From positions 112,140-176,139 of the forward strand of contig NZ_JBFNQN010000013.1 in assembly GCF_040796495.1 (NCBI RefSeq): 64,000 bases of DNA, given 5' to 3'. A model generated the notes under the pieces. The model searched no databases. It saw only the letters and a list, made by a program, of their open reading frames with translations, and had not been told where the DNA came from. This DNA comes from Kineococcus endophyticus. Lineage in GTDB: Bacteria; Actinomycetota; Actinomycetes; Actinomycetales; Kineococcaceae. Shown in pieces: positions 36,307 through 45,810 of this stretch. Both the position numbers and the translations under genes were made by a program. Each line of letters starts with the position of its first letter. Within the stretch, counting starts at the first letter, position 1.

Positions 36307-37739
36307 CCGACACCGTGTCCGAGACCCCCACCACCGCGGGTCCGCCCGAGCTCGAGGGCCTGGGCAAGTACCAGTACGGCTGGTCGGACTCCGACACCGC
36401 CGGCTCCACCGCCCGTCGCGGCCTGTCCGAGGACGTCGTGCGCAACATCTCGGCGTTGAAGGACGAGCCCGAGTGGATGCTCGCGCTGCGCCTGAAGGCC
36501 CTGCGCCTGTTCGGCCGCAAGCCGATGCCGGACTGGGGTTCGGACCTCACCGGGATCGACTTCGAGAACATCAAGTACTTCGTGCGGTCCACGGAGAAGC
36601 AGGCGACCAGCTGGGACGACCTGCCCGAGGACATCAAGAACACGTACGACCGGCTCGGGATCCCCGAGGCAGAGAAGCAGCGCCTCATCGCCGGCGTCGC
36701 GGCCCAGTACGAGTCCGAGGTCGTCTACCACCAGATCCGCGAGGACCTGGAGGAGAAGGGCGTCATCTTCGTCGACACCGACACCGGGCTGCGTGAGCAC
36801 GAGGAGCTCTTCAAGGAGTACTTCGGCACCGTCATCCCCGTCGGGGACAACAAGTTCGCCTCGCTCAACACGGCCGTGTGGTCCGGCGGGTCGTTCATCT
36901 ACGTCCCCAAGGGCGTCCACGTCGACATCCCGCTGCAGGCCTACTTCCGGATCAACACCGAGAACATGGGCCAGTTCGAGCGGACGCTGATCATCGCCGA
37001 CGAGGGCTCCTACGTGCACTACGTCGAGGGCTGCACCGCGCCGATCTACCAGTCGGACTCGCTGCACTCCGCGGTCGTCGAGATCGTCGTGAAGAAGAAC
37101 GCCCGCGTGCGGTACACGACCATCCAGAACTGGTCGAACAACGTCTACAACCTGGTCACCAAGCGCGCCACGGCCGCCGAGGGCGCGACCATGGAGTGGA
37201 TCGACGGGAACATCGGGTCCAAGGTCACGATGAAGTACCCGGCCGTCTACCTCATGGGCGAGCACGCCAAGGGCGAGACCCTCTCGATCGCCATGGCCGG
37301 TGAGGGCCAGCACCAGGACGCCGGCGCGAAGATGGTGCACGCCGCGCCCCACACCGCGAGCTCGATCGTCTCCAAGTCGATCGCCCGCGGCGGTGGCCGT
37401 ACGTCCTACCGCGGCCTCATCCAGGTCCTCGAGGGCGCGCACCACTCGGCCTCGACGGTGCGTTGCGACGCGCTGCTCGTCGACACGATCTCCCGGTCGG
37501 ACACCTACCCCTACAACGACATCCGCGAGGACGACGTCGTCATGGGGCACGAGGCCACGGTCTCGAAGGTCTCCGACGACCAGCTCTTCTACCTCATGAG
37601 CCGCGGCATGGCCGAGGACGAGGCCATGGCGATGATCGTGCGCGGGTTCATCGAGCCCGTCGCGCGCGAGCTGCCCATGGAGTACGCGCTGGAACTGAAC
37701 CGCCTGATCGAGCTGCAGATGGAAGGGGCCGTCGGCTGA
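36303..37739 (+). CDS. sufB: Fe-S cluster assembly protein SufB
   Basis: SufB is the scaffold on which the SufBC2D complex builds Fe-S clusters. The 478 residues show [65 protein letters not shown] (with the conserved Cys) and the C-terminal [17 protein letters not shown]. The GTG overlaps the sufR stop, and the stop overlaps the sufD start (TGATG), so the genes are coupled. Confidence 0.97.
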   Translation: MTDTVSETPTTAGPPELEGLGKYQYGWSDSDTAGSTARRGLSEDVVRNISALKDEPEWMLALRLKALRLFGRKPMPDWGSDLTGIDFENIKYFVRSTEKQATSWDDLPEDIKNTYDRLGIPEAEKQRLIAGVAAQYESEVVYHQIREDLEEKGVIFVDTDTGLREHEELFKEYFGTVIPVGDNKFASLNTAVWSGGSFIYVPKGVHVDIPLQAYFRINTENMGQFERTLIIADEGSYVHYVEGCTAPIYQSDSLHSAVVEIVVKKNARVRYTTIQNWSNNVYNLVTKRATAAEGATMEWIDGNIGSKVTMKYPAVYLMGEHAKGETLSIAMAGEGQHQDAGAKMVHAAPHTASSIVSKSIARGGGRTSYRGLIQVLEGAHHSASTVRCDALLVDTISRSDTYPYNDIREDDVVMGHEATVSKVSDDQLFYLMSRGMAEDEAMAMIVRGFIEPVARELPMEYALELNRLIELQMEGAVG

Positions 37740-38989
37740 TGACCCTGGTCAACGAAGAGACCACCGCCTCCGCGCCGGGCACCCGCTCCGGCGCGGGGGA
37801 CACCTCCGGGGCGCACACGCACGGCGGGCCCGTCGTGCCCGAGGCCTCGCGCGCGGCGCGGGCCACGTCGTTCGACGTCGCCGACTTCCCGGTCCCCACG
37901 GGCCGGGAGGAGGAGTGGAAGTTCTCCCCGCTGCGCGAGCTCGCGCCGCTGTTCGAGGTCTCCGAGCGCGCCGCGGGGAACTCGGCCTCCGTCGAGGTCA
38001 GCGCGCCCGCCGGTGTCGAGCACCTCACCGGCACCCCGGCCGAGGTCGGGGCCGGGACGGCGTTCGTGCCCGGTGACCGCGTGGCCGCCGCGTCGTGGAA
38101 CGCCACCGACGTCGCGCACGTCGTCCGCATCCCGGCCGAGGCCGAGCTCACCGAGCCCGTGCTCGTCACGGTGCGCGGGCAGGCCGGCCGCACGAGCGAG
38201 GGCCACCTCGTCGTGGAGACCGGGCACCACGCCAAGGCCTTGGTCGTGCTCTCGCACGTCGGGTCCGGCGCCCACCGCGGCAACGTCGAGGTCCGCGCCG
38301 GCGACGGCTCGGAACTGACCGTCGTCAGCCTGCAGGAGTGGGACGAGGACGCGCTGCACGTCGGCCAGCACGACGTCCGCGTCGGCCGCGACGCGCAGGT
38401 GCGCCACATCGTCGTCACCCTGGGCGGCAAGGCCGTCCGCGTCTCGGCGAACATCGCCTACGCCGCCCCCGGCGGATCGGCCACGGCGCTCGGCGTGTAC
38501 TTCGCGGGGTCCGGCCAGCACTCCGAGCACCGCCAGTTCGTCGACCACACGGCCGTGAACTGCCGCAGCTACGTCGAGTACAAGGGCGCCCTGCAGGGTG
38601 CCGACGCCCACGCGGTGTGGATCGGTGACGTGCTCATCCGCGCCACCGCCGAGGGCACCGAGACGTACGAGCTGAACCGGAACCTCGTCCTGACCGACGG
38701 GGCGCGCGCCGACTCGGTGCCGAACCTGGAGATCGAGACCGGCGAGATCGTCGGCGCCGGCCACGCCAGCGCCACGGGCCGGTTCGACGACGAGCAGCTC
38801 TTCTACCTGCAGTCGCGCGGGATCAGCGAGGAGGAGGCCCGCCGCCTCGTCGTGCGCGGGTTCTTCGCCAGCATCGTCGACAAGATCGGCATCCCCGAGG
38901 TGTCGCAGCGACTCATGACCACGATCGAGGGCCGGCTGGCCGAGGACCCCACCGCCGCCCCTGCCGCCCAGCCCGTTGAGGAGAACTGA
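37739..38989 (+). CDS. sufD: Fe-S cluster assembly protein SufD
   Basis: SufD is the SufB paralogue in the SufBC2D complex and is needed for iron entry. The 416 residues show GREEEWKFSPLREL, an extended beta-helix core, HRQFVDHTAVNCRSYVEYKG and the family C terminus SRGISEEEARRLVVRGFF. It is encoded in the usual place, directly between sufB and sufC with no gap. Confidence 0.96.
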   Translation: MTLVNEETTASAPGTRSGAGDTSGAHTHGGPVVPEASRAARATSFDVADFPVPTGREEEWKFSPLRELAPLFEVSERAAGNSASVEVSAPAGVEHLTGTPAEVGAGTAFVPGDRVAAASWNATDVAHVVRIPAEAELTEPVLVTVRGQAGRTSEGHLVVETGHHAKALVVLSHVGSGAHRGNVEVRAGDGSELTVVSLQEWDEDALHVGQHDVRVGRDAQVRHIVVTLGGKAVRVSANIAYAAPGGSATALGVYFAGSGQHSEHRQFVDHTAVNCRSYVEYKGALQGADAHAVWIGDVLIRATAEGTETYELNRNLVLTDGARADSVPNLEIETGEIVGAGHASATGRFDDEQLFYLQSRGISEEEARRLVVRGFFASIVDKIGIPEVSQRLMTTIEGRLAEDPTAAPAAQPVEEN

Positions 38990-39748
38990 ATGTCCACCCT
39001 GGAGATCCGCGACCTGCACGTGACGGTCGACGAGGCGGACGGTTCCGTCAAGGAGATCCTGCGCGGGGTCGACCTGACCATCGCCTCCGGCGAGGTCCAC
39101 GCCGTCATGGGCCCCAACGGGTCCGGCAAGTCGACCCTGGCGTACTCCATCGCCGGGCACCCCAAGTACACCGTCACCGGCGGCACCGTGACGCTCGACG
39201 GCGAGGACGTCCTCGCCATGAGCGTCGACGAGCGCGCCCGCGCCGGCATGTTCCTCGCCATGCAGTACCCGGTCGAGGTCCCCGGCGTGACGGTCTCGAA
39301 CTTCCTGCGCACCGCCAAGACCGCGATCGACGGCGAGGCGCCGAAGCTGCGCACGTGGGTCAAGGACGTCAAGCAGGCGATGGACGACCTGCGGATGGAC
39401 CCCTCCTTCGCCGAGCGCAACGTCAACGAGCACTTCTCCGGCGGCGAGAAGAAGCGACACGAGATCCTCCAGATGGAGCTGCTCAAGCCGAAGTTCGCGA
39501 TCCTCGACGAGACCGACTCCGGCCTCGACGTCGACGCGCTGAAGATCGTCTCGGAGGGCGTCAACCGGTCGTTGTCCGCCGTGTCCCCGGGCGTGCTGCT
39601 CATCACGCACTACACGCGCATCCTGCGGTACATCAAGCCCGACTTCGTCCACGTCTTCGTGAACGGCAAGGTCGCCGAGCAGGGCGGCCCGGAGCTGGCC
39701 GATTCCCTCGAGGAGACCGGGTACGACCGGTTCCTCACCCCCGCCTGA
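38990..39748 (+). CDS. sufC: Fe-S cluster assembly ATPase SufC
   Basis: SufC is the ATPase of the SufBC2D scaffold. The 252 residues have Walker A GPNGSGKSTLAYSIAG, the SufC-type signature FSGGEKKRHEILQMELL and Walker B FAILDETDSGLDVDALK. The ATG follows the sufD stop directly. Confidence 0.97.
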   Translation: MSTLEIRDLHVTVDEADGSVKEILRGVDLTIASGEVHAVMGPNGSGKSTLAYSIAGHPKYTVTGGTVTLDGEDVLAMSVDERARAGMFLAMQYPVEVPGVTVSNFLRTAKTAIDGEAPKLRTWVKDVKQAMDDLRMDPSFAERNVNEHFSGGEKKRHEILQMELLKPKFAILDETDSGLDVDALKIVSEGVNRSLSAVSPGVLLITHYTRILRYIKPDFVHVFVNGKVAEQGGPELADSLEETGYDRFLTPA

Positions 39749-39762
39749 GGAGCTGAGCGACC

Positions 39763-40116
39763 GTGACCGACACCACCACACCGGCGGGCGCTGCGAGCGG
39801 TCCGACCCCGGCGGCGCTGGCCGACGTCGAGGAGGCCCTCAAGGACGTCATCGACCCCGAGCTCGGGGTCAACATCGTCGACCTCGGCCTCGTCTACGGG
39901 CTGACCGTCTCGGACGACAACGTCGCCACGATCGACATGACGCTGACCAGCGCGGCCTGCCCGCTGACCGACGTCCTGGAGGACCAGACGGCCCAGGCCC
40001 TGGCCGACGTCGTGGCCGACCACCGCATCAACTGGGTGTGGATGCCGCCGTGGGGCATGGAGAAGATCACCGACGACGGTCGTGACCAGCTCCGCGCCCT
40101 GGGGTTCAACGTCTGA
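39763..40116 (+). CDS. sufT: SufT/PaaD-like metal-sulfur cluster assembly factor (DUF59)
   Basis: The 117-residue protein is a single MIP18/DUF59 domain: VIDPELGVNIVDLGLVYG and the conserved Cys in LTSAACPLTDVLEDQ. SufT proteins help mature Fe-S enzymes. It follows sufC by 14 bases. In most actinobacteria sufS and sufU lie between sufC and this gene; both are absent here. Confidence 0.93.
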   Translation: MTDTTTPAGAASGPTPAALADVEEALKDVIDPELGVNIVDLGLVYGLTVSDDNVATIDMTLTSAACPLTDVLEDQTAQALADVVADHRINWVWMPPWGMEKITDDGRDQLRALGFNV

Positions 40117-40126
40117 CCCTGCCGTG

Positions 40127-40160
40127 CGAAGGCCCCCGGACGAGCGTCCGGGGGCCTTCG
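40127..40160 (+). terminator. Terminator of the suf operon
   Basis: A perfect 16-bp stem (40127-40142 with 40145-40160) begins ten bases after the sufT stop, with a very tight loop. It shares the CGAAGGCCCCC outer arm with the rbpA/pgl terminator. Confidence 0.82.
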
Positions 40161-40236
40161 CCCGTCCTGCCTCCGCCGGTCGGCTCGTAGACTGGCCCGG
40201 CCTCCCGCCCGACCCGAGTCCCTGTGAGCTGCCCCC

Positions 40237-41835
40237 GTGATCGTCGCCACCGACATCGAACTCCGCGCAGGCGCGCGCCTGTTGATGGAGGGGGTGAACT
40301 TCCGGGTCGCCGCGGGTGACCGCATCGGCCTGGTCGGCCGCAACGGGGCGGGCAAGACCACGCTGACCAAGGTCCTCGCCGGTGAGGGGCAGCCCGCCTC
40401 CGGGACGGTGACCCGCTCGGGGGAGATCGGCTACCTGCCGCAGGACCCGCGCGCCGGGGACCCCGAGATGCTCGCGCGCGACCGGATCCTGGCCGCCCGC
40501 GGTCTGGACGCCGTCGTGACCAAGCTGCGCCGGGCCGAGGCCGACATGGCCAGCGACGACCCGAAGGTCCGGGACCGTGCGATGGACCGCTACACCAAGC
40601 TCGACGCGCGGTTCGAGGCGCTCGGCGGGTACACCGCCGAGAGCGAGGCGGCGCGCATCTGCGCCAACCTCAACCTGCCCGAGCGGATCCTGACCCAGCA
40701 GCTCAAGACGCTGTCCGGTGGTCAGCGCCGGCGCGTGGAGCTGGCCCGGATCCTGTTCTCCGCCAGCGAGACGCTGCTGCTGGACGAGCCGACGAACCAC
40801 CTGGACGCCGACTCGATCACCTGGCTGCGCGAGCACCTGAAGAACTACGCGGGCGGCCTCATCGTCATCAGCCACGACGTCGAGCTGCTCGAGGTCGTCG
40901 TCAACCGCGTCTTCCACCTCGACGCCAACCGCGCCACCATCGACCTCTACAACGTCGGGTGGAAGAACTACCTCAAGCAGCGCGAGACCGACGAGAAGCG
41001 CCGCCAGCGCGAACGCGCCAACGCCGAGAAGAAGGCTGGGACCCTGCTGGCCCAGGCCGCCAAGATGGGCGCCAAGGCCACGAAGGCCGTCGCGGCGCAG
41101 AACATGGCCAAGCGCGCCGAGCGGCTCCTGGACGGCCTCGAGGACGTCCGCGTCCAGGACAAGGTCGCCAAGCTGCGGTTCCCCAAGCCCGCGCCGTGCG
41201 GCAAAACGCCGCTCATGGCCGAAGGCCTGTCGAAGTCGTACGGTTCGCTGGAGATCTTCACCTCCGTCGACCTGGCCATCGACCGCGGCAGCCGCGTCGT
41301 CATCCTCGGCCTCAACGGCGCCGGCAAGACGACGCTGCTGCGCATGCTCGGTGGTGTCGAGGACCCCGACACCGGCCAGATCGTCCCCGGGCACGGGCTG
41401 AAGGTGGGCTACTACGCCCAGGAGCACGAGACGCTCGACCACGACCGCACGGTCCTGGAGAACATGCGCTCGGCGTCCCCGGACCTCGACGACACCCGGG
41501 TCCGGACGGTCCTGGGCTCGTTCCTGTTCTCCGGCGACGACGTCGACAAGCCCGCCGGGGTGCTGTCCGGCGGGGAGAAGACGCGCCTGGCCCTGGCCAC
41601 GCTCGTCGTCTCCAGCGCCAACGTCCTGCTCCTGGACGAGCCGACGAACAACCTCGACCCGGCCTCGCGCGCGGAGATCCTCGACGCCCTCAAGCACTAC
41701 GAGGGTGCCGTCGTGCTGGTGACGCACGACGAGGGTGCCGTGGAGGCCCTGGGGCCCGAGCGCGTGGTCCTCCTGCCCGACGGTGTCGAGGACCTGTGGA
41801 ACGCCGGCTACGCGGAGCTGGTGGCGCTCGCCTGA
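40237..41835 (+). CDS. ABC-F family ATP-binding cassette protein
   Basis: The 532-residue protein has two ABC domains and no membrane segments, as in the ABC-F translation factors that act on the ribosome. Walker A motifs are GRNGAGKTTLTKV and GLNGAGKTTLLRM; signatures LSGGQRRRVELARIL and LSGGEKTRLALATL; Walker B LLLDEPTNHLDADS and LLLDEPTNNLDPAS. The charged linker between them (RETDEKRRQRERANAEKKAG) is the P-site-tRNA-interacting region of the family. The exact subfamily is not determined. Confidence 0.93.
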   Translation: MIVATDIELRAGARLLMEGVNFRVAAGDRIGLVGRNGAGKTTLTKVLAGEGQPASGTVTRSGEIGYLPQDPRAGDPEMLARDRILAARGLDAVVTKLRRAEADMASDDPKVRDRAMDRYTKLDARFEALGGYTAESEAARICANLNLPERILTQQLKTLSGGQRRRVELARILFSASETLLLDEPTNHLDADSITWLREHLKNYAGGLIVISHDVELLEVVVNRVFHLDANRATIDLYNVGWKNYLKQRETDEKRRQRERANAEKKAGTLLAQAAKMGAKATKAVAAQNMAKRAERLLDGLEDVRVQDKVAKLRFPKPAPCGKTPLMAEGLSKSYGSLEIFTSVDLAIDRGSRVVILGLNGAGKTTLLRMLGGVEDPDTGQIVPGHGLKVGYYAQEHETLDHDRTVLENMRSASPDLDDTRVRTVLGSFLFSGDDVDKPAGVLSGGEKTRLALATLVVSSANVLLLDEPTNNLDPASRAEILDALKHYEGAVVLVTHDEGAVEALGPERVVLLPDGVEDLWNAGYAELVALA

Positions 41836-41867
41836 CCGGGCGCGGCGCCCGTCCGCGGGTCCGCCCT

Positions 41868-41879
41868 GGAGTGCACTCC
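41868..41879. promoter_or_regulatory. Perfect palindrome resembling a MerR-family operator
   Basis: GGAGTGCACTCC is a perfect 12-bp palindrome 32 bases after the ABC-F gene stop. Symmetric operators of this form are typical of MerR-type regulators. No MerR gene is in the window, and the downstream gene at 42050 is not an obvious target. Confidence 0.35.
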
Positions 41880-42049
41880 TGAAACGTTCCTGCTGGTGAG
41901 AGGCCTGGACGGCGCGGTTCGGGCGCTGCGCCGCCCGGTGGAGCGACGCGGCTTCGACTGGCCAGGACGGCCCCCAGTGGTGACCATGGAGGGGGTCTGG
42001 GAGGTCGGCCACGCCACGGCGGACACGAGGGGCACGGGAGGAGCGCGAG

Positions 42050-42268
42050 GTGACCGAGACGATCAAGCGGGGCACCCGGTTGAGCGGGTCCGAGCGGGAG
42101 CAGCTCGCCGGAGAGCTGTCCAAGGGCTACGCGGAGGGCAAGAGCATCCGTGCCCTCGCCGAGGAGACGGGACGGTCCTACGGGTTCGTGCACCGGCTGC
42201 TCAGCGAGAACGACGTCACCCTGCGCAGCAGGGGCGGCGCGACGCGCGGCAAGGCCCGCCAGGGCTGA
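42050..42268 (+). CDS. Small helix-turn-helix protein
   Basis: The 72-residue basic protein consists almost entirely of one HTH: LSGSEREQLAGELSKGYAEG followed by SIRALAEETGRSYGFVHRLL and a basic tail (RSRGGATRGKARQG). This is a widespread actinobacterial small regulator type of unknown target. GGGAGGAG lies six bases before the GTG. Confidence 0.85.
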   Translation: MTETIKRGTRLSGSEREQLAGELSKGYAEGKSIRALAEETGRSYGFVHRLLSENDVTLRSRGGATRGKARQG

Positions 42269-42320
42269 CGCAGGTCCGCTCGCGGCGCCGGGGGTCAGGG
42301 CCCCGGCGCCGAGGGGCGGT

Positions 42321-43073
42321 TCACAGCGACCGGTCGGTCCCGCCGTCGACCAGCAGCGACGCTCCGGTGATGTAGCTGGCGGCGGGGGAGAGCAGGAAGA
42401 CCGCGGCCCGGGCGAACTCGTCCGGCAGACCGGCGCGGCGCAGCGGGATGGTCTCCAGCAGGTCCGCGGCCAGGTCGGTGGGGTCCTCGAACTCCAGCGG
42501 TGAGCTCGCGTCGACGTGCCCGGCGAGCAGGTTGTTGATGCGGACACCGCGTGGGCCGAGCTCGTCGGCGAGGGCCTTGGCCGCCATGGCCAGGCCCGGC
42601 CGCAGCCCGTTGGCGACGCCGGCGTCCATCACGGGGCTGCGCGCGGTGCTCGACAGCAGCAGGACCATCGACGCCCCCTCGCCCGTGGCGGCCTTCCCGA
42701 CGGAACGGGCCAGCCGCAGCGGCCCCAGCAGGCTGGACTCGAAGGCTTCGCGCCACGCGCCGTCCGCGGCCTCCAGGACGGTCGAGGTGGGCGGGGCCCC
42801 GCAGGAGATGACGGCGCCGTCCAGACGGCCGAAGCGGGCGTTGGCGGCGGCGACGAGGCGGGTCTCGGTGCCGGGGTCGGAGATGTCGCCGGGGACGAGC
42901 AGCATCCGGCTGGGGTCGCCGATGGTGGGGGCCACCGCGGCCAGTTCGTCCTCGTCCGCCGCGTGCAGCACCAGCAGCCCGCCCTCGTCGGCGAGCACCC
43001 TCGCGCAGGCCAGGCCGAGACCGGTGGACGCACCGGAGACGATGTACACGCGGTCACTGAGGCCCAAGTCCAT
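42321..43073 (-). CDS. Short-chain dehydrogenase/reductase-fold protein lacking the catalytic Tyr/Lys
   Basis: The 250-residue protein has the cofactor motif VSGASTGLGLACARVLADEG and a normal C terminus (AAVFLLSPAASYITGASLLV, VDGG). In the catalytic segment the family YxxxK is not present: aligning on LADELGPRGVRIN places Ala at the Tyr position and Arg at the Lys position (NGLRPGLAMAAKAL). It may bind NAD(P) without the usual redox chemistry, or use other residues. The ATG at 43073 gives MDLGLSDRVYIV, a typical start. Confidence 0.82.
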   Translation of the reverse strand: MDLGLSDRVYIVSGASTGLGLACARVLADEGGLLVLHAADEDELAAVAPTIGDPSRMLLVPGDISDPGTETRLVAAANARFGRLDGAVISCGAPPTSTVLEAADGAWREAFESSLLGPLRLARSVGKAATGEGASMVLLLSSTARSPVMDAGVANGLRPGLAMAAKALADELGPRGVRINNLLAGHVDASSPLEFEDPTDLAADLLETIPLRRAGLPDEFARAAVFLLSPAASYITGASLLVDGGTDRSL

Positions 43074-43193
43074 GCGCCCATTGTTGCGCAGAGTGGCCGA
43101 TGAGACACACAGCATGATCCGGTACACCCGAACGGGCGAACTTCGGTCGGCGGCGGCACCGCGCCGAGGTCGAGGTGCGGCGGCCTGAACGGC

Positions 43194-44183
43194 CTACCGG
43201 TGGTCGACGCGCGCGTCCAGTTCCGCGTCCTCGGCGGCCTCGTCGAGCCCCTCGCGCCGACGCCGGCGCCGGGGGAGCGCCGCAGGGACCGGCTGCGCCG
43301 CAACGGGGTCCGGCCCCGGGCCGCGCGGGGCGCCCTGCTGCACCCCGTCGGCCGAGGACCCGGCCTCGGCGTCCGCGTCGGCGTCCGCGCGGGACTGCAG
43401 CTCCCGGCGCCCCGCCACGACCCACACGACGAGCGCGGTCAGCGCGAACCCGAACCACTGCACGGTGTAGGCCAGGTGCGGTCCCTCGTCCACGGCGGGG
43501 CGCTCGGCGGGCAGGGGCACGTCCGTCGGCTCCACGCCGGAGGCGGGCGTCTCCGACGCCAGCAGCGCGTACCCACCCAGCAGGCGCGGCGGGTCGTCGA
43601 CGGCCTGGTCGACGGCGGCGGTGACGCTGTCGCGGGCGATGGACGTCACCTGCCCGGCGGGCACACGGCCGCGCTTGTCGTCCTCCCACGGCCGCAGCCG
43701 GGCGACGACGGTCACCTCGCCCTGCGGCGGGGCCGGGACGGTGTCGGGCCGCTCGGCGGAGTCGTCCCCGGCGGGCAGCCAGCCGCGGTCCACGAGCAGG
43801 GCGGTGCCGTCGGACTGCACGAGGGGGACGAGGACCTCGTAGCCGAACTGGTCGTCACGAGGGCGGTTGCGCACCAGGACGGTGGCGTCGGGGTCGTAGG
43901 TGCCGGTGACCTGCACCGGCGTCCACACGGCTGAGTCGGCCACCTGCGCACCCTCGGGCAGGGCCGAGCCGACGGGTGCGGCCGGGCGGTCGTAGTTCTG
44001 GACCAGGGGCGCGTTCGCGGCCAGCCGCTCCTCGCGGCGGTGCCACTGCCATCGGCCCAGCGCGCAGCAGACGAGGGCGACGAGGACGGCCAGGGCCAGC
44101 CCGCGCAGCCACCGCGGTTCGCGCAGCAGGCGCAGGACCCCTGGACCGGACGGCCGAAGGTCCCGCACGCCTGCTCCCGTCAC
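43194..44183 (-). CDS. SURF1-family protein
   Basis: SURF1 proteins assist cytochrome c oxidase assembly, including heme a handling. The 329 residues have a first membrane helix (GLALAVLVALVCCALGRWQW), the extracytoplasmic domain with VRNRPRDDQFGYEVLVPL and LVDRGWLPAG, and a second helix after HLAYTVQWFGFALTALVVW. A C-terminal tail of ~65 residues is charged and low-complexity. The GTG overlaps the stop of the upstream small gene. Confidence 0.9.
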   Translation of the reverse strand: MTGAGVRDLRPSGPGVLRLLREPRWLRGLALAVLVALVCCALGRWQWHRREERLAANAPLVQNYDRPAAPVGSALPEGAQVADSAVWTPVQVTGTYDPDATVLVRNRPRDDQFGYEVLVPLVQSDGTALLVDRGWLPAGDDSAERPDTVPAPPQGEVTVVARLRPWEDDKRGRVPAGQVTSIARDSVTAAVDQAVDDPPRLLGGYALLASETPASGVEPTDVPLPAERPAVDEGPHLAYTVQWFGFALTALVVWVVAGRRELQSRADADADAEAGSSADGVQQGAPRGPGPDPVAAQPVPAALPRRRRRREGLDEAAEDAELDARVDHR

Positions 44184-44455
44184 GCTCTCAACTGTGCCAC
44201 TTCGACGACCTCGCGCAGGAAGCCCCTCGTCCCGAGGAACTGGCTGAGGTGCTCGCGGTGGTCCCCGCACGCCAGCCACGTCTTGCGACGTTCCGGCGTG
44301 TGGAGGCTGGGGTTGTTCCACAGCAGGCCGAAGTCGGCCTGGTGGGTGCAGCCGCGAGCGCTGCAGACGAGGTCGGACGGTGGTTCGTGCAGGGAGGTCA
44401 CCGCCGCCCAGGACGAGTGGTGGGTCGTTCCCCGGAGCTCCACGCGAGGTTCCAC
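44180..44455 (-). CDS. Small Cys-containing protein upstream of SURF1
   Basis: The 91-residue protein contains DLVCSARGCTHQADFGLLWN and KTWLACGDHREHLSQFL; three Cys and nearby His residues suggest a small zinc site. It ends in an overlap with the SURF1 gene (GTGA), so it is probably co-expressed with it; proteins of this kind are commonly found next to SURF1 in actinobacteria. GAGACT lies six bases before the chosen GTG; GTG 44443 is an alternative. Confidence 0.75.
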   Translation of the reverse strand: MEPRVELRGTTHHSSWAAVTSLHEPPSDLVCSARGCTHQADFGLLWNNPSLHTPERRKTWLACGDHREHLSQFLGTRGFLREVVEVAQLRA

Positions 44456-44558
44456 GTCGCCAGTCTCGCACCGCGGGGGCGGCTGTCCAACCCGTGAACG
44501 GCGGTCGGCCGGGACGTGTCGCAGAGGTGTCCCGCGGTCGTGTCCTCGCGGCGGGGCC

Positions 44559-44990
44559 TCACACCCCGGGGCGCTGCTCGGGCCCGGAGGGCCCGGGGTC
44601 GTTCGGCGACCACACGTGCGTGATCTTCGCCTCCAGCGCGGGCAGGTCCTGCGGTGCCCGCGGCGCCTGCGGGGAGACGTCGAAGGAGTCCGGCGCGGGG
44701 CCGCGCGACTCCCGGCCCGCGTTGGCCAGGACCACGGCGACGTAGGGCAGGAAGATCGCGCCGGCGATGAAGAGCCAGCGGGTCCAGTGGTCGATGAAGG
44801 CGAAGCACAGGAAGCAGGCCGTGCGGATGAGCATCGAGACGACGTACTTGCGGTAGCGCACACCGAGGTCGTCGGTGTGCGACGTCGGCGCCGCGGTGAT
44901 CCGGAAGGTCTCCTCGTGCTGGTGACCGTGCTGGGGCGCGGGGCCGGGACGGGAGGGGTTGTGCGACTGGTGACTGCGCTGGTCGTGCAC
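44559..44990 (-). CDS. DUF3099-family membrane protein
   Basis: The 143-residue protein has a His-rich N terminus, the family opening FRITAAPTSHTDDLGVRYRK, two adjacent membrane segments (MLIRTACFLCFAFI and LFIAGAIFLPYVAVVLAN) and an acidic/Pro-rich tail. The function of the family is unknown. TACCGT ends six bases before the GTG (leaderless). It is divergent from fabG. Confidence 0.86.
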   Translation of the reverse strand: MHDQRSHQSHNPSRPGPAPQHGHQHEETFRITAAPTSHTDDLGVRYRKYVVSMLIRTACFLCFAFIDHWTRWLFIAGAIFLPYVAVVLANAGRESRGPAPDSFDVSPQAPRAPQDLPALEAKITHVWSPNDPGPSGPEQRPGV

Positions 44991-45060
44991 CGCTCAACGG
45001 TAAGCCCGCCCCCGTGGGGCGCCCACCGGAGCGGACGTGGGATGCGTTACGTTCCCCGCC

Positions 45061-45810
45061 GTGACCTCCACGAGCGACCGCACCGACACGACCGGGGCCA
45101 CCGCCGCCCGGGCACCCCGCAGCGTCCTGGTGACCGGCGGCAACCGCGGCATCGGCCTGTCCGTCGCGCGGGCCTTCGCGGCCGCCGGGGACCGGGTGGC
45201 CGTCACGTACCGCTCGGGGGAGCCGCCCGCCGGCTTCTTCGGCGTCCGCGCCGACGTGACCGACCCGGCGTCGCTGGACGCGGCGTTCGCGGCCGTGGAG
45301 GCCGAGCAGGGTGCGGTGGAGGTGCTCGTGGCGAACGCCGGCACCAACCGCGACCAGCTGCTCATGCGGATGAGCGACGAGGAGTTCGACACCGTCCTGG
45401 ACGCCAACCTCGCCGGTGCCTGGCGGGTCGCCCGCCGGGCCGTGCGCGGCATGGTCCGCGCCAAGCGCGGCCGGATCATCTTCATGTCCAGCGTCGTCGG
45501 GATGTACGGCTCGCCGGGGCAGACGAACTACGCGGCCAGCAAGTCCGGCATGGTCGGGCTGGCCCGCTCCATCGCCCGCGAGCTCGGCAGCCGCGGCATC
45601 ACCGCCAACGTCATCGCGCCGGGGTTCATCGACACGGACATGACGCGGGAACTGCCGGAGGCGACGCAGGCGCAGTACAAGGGACAGATCCCCGCCGGCC
45701 GCTTCGGTGACGCCGCCGACGTCGCGCAGGCCGCGCTCTTCCTGGCCGACGCGGGCTACGTCAACGGTGCGGTGCTGCCGGTCGACGGCGGTCTGGGGAT
45801 GGGGCACTAG
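45061..45810 (+). CDS. fabG: 3-oxoacyl-ACP reductase (FabG/MabA type)
   Basis: It reduces beta-ketoacyl-ACP in fatty-acid elongation. The 249 residues show VTGGNRGIGLSVARAFAAAG, NAGTNRDQLL and the intact catalytic set: Ser in IFMSSVVGMYG and Tyr/Lys in NYAASKSGMVGLAR. The GTG at 45061 is supported by TACGTT seven bases upstream (leaderless). In mycobacteria this gene is followed by inhA; here only a 39-residue ORF follows. Confidence 0.9.
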   Translation: MTSTSDRTDTTGATAARAPRSVLVTGGNRGIGLSVARAFAAAGDRVAVTYRSGEPPAGFFGVRADVTDPASLDAAFAAVEAEQGAVEVLVANAGTNRDQLLMRMSDEEFDTVLDANLAGAWRVARRAVRGMVRAKRGRIIFMSSVVGMYGSPGQTNYAASKSGMVGLARSIARELGSRGITANVIAPGFIDTDMTRELPEATQAQYKGQIPAGRFGDAADVAQAALFLADAGYVNGAVLPVDGGLGMGH

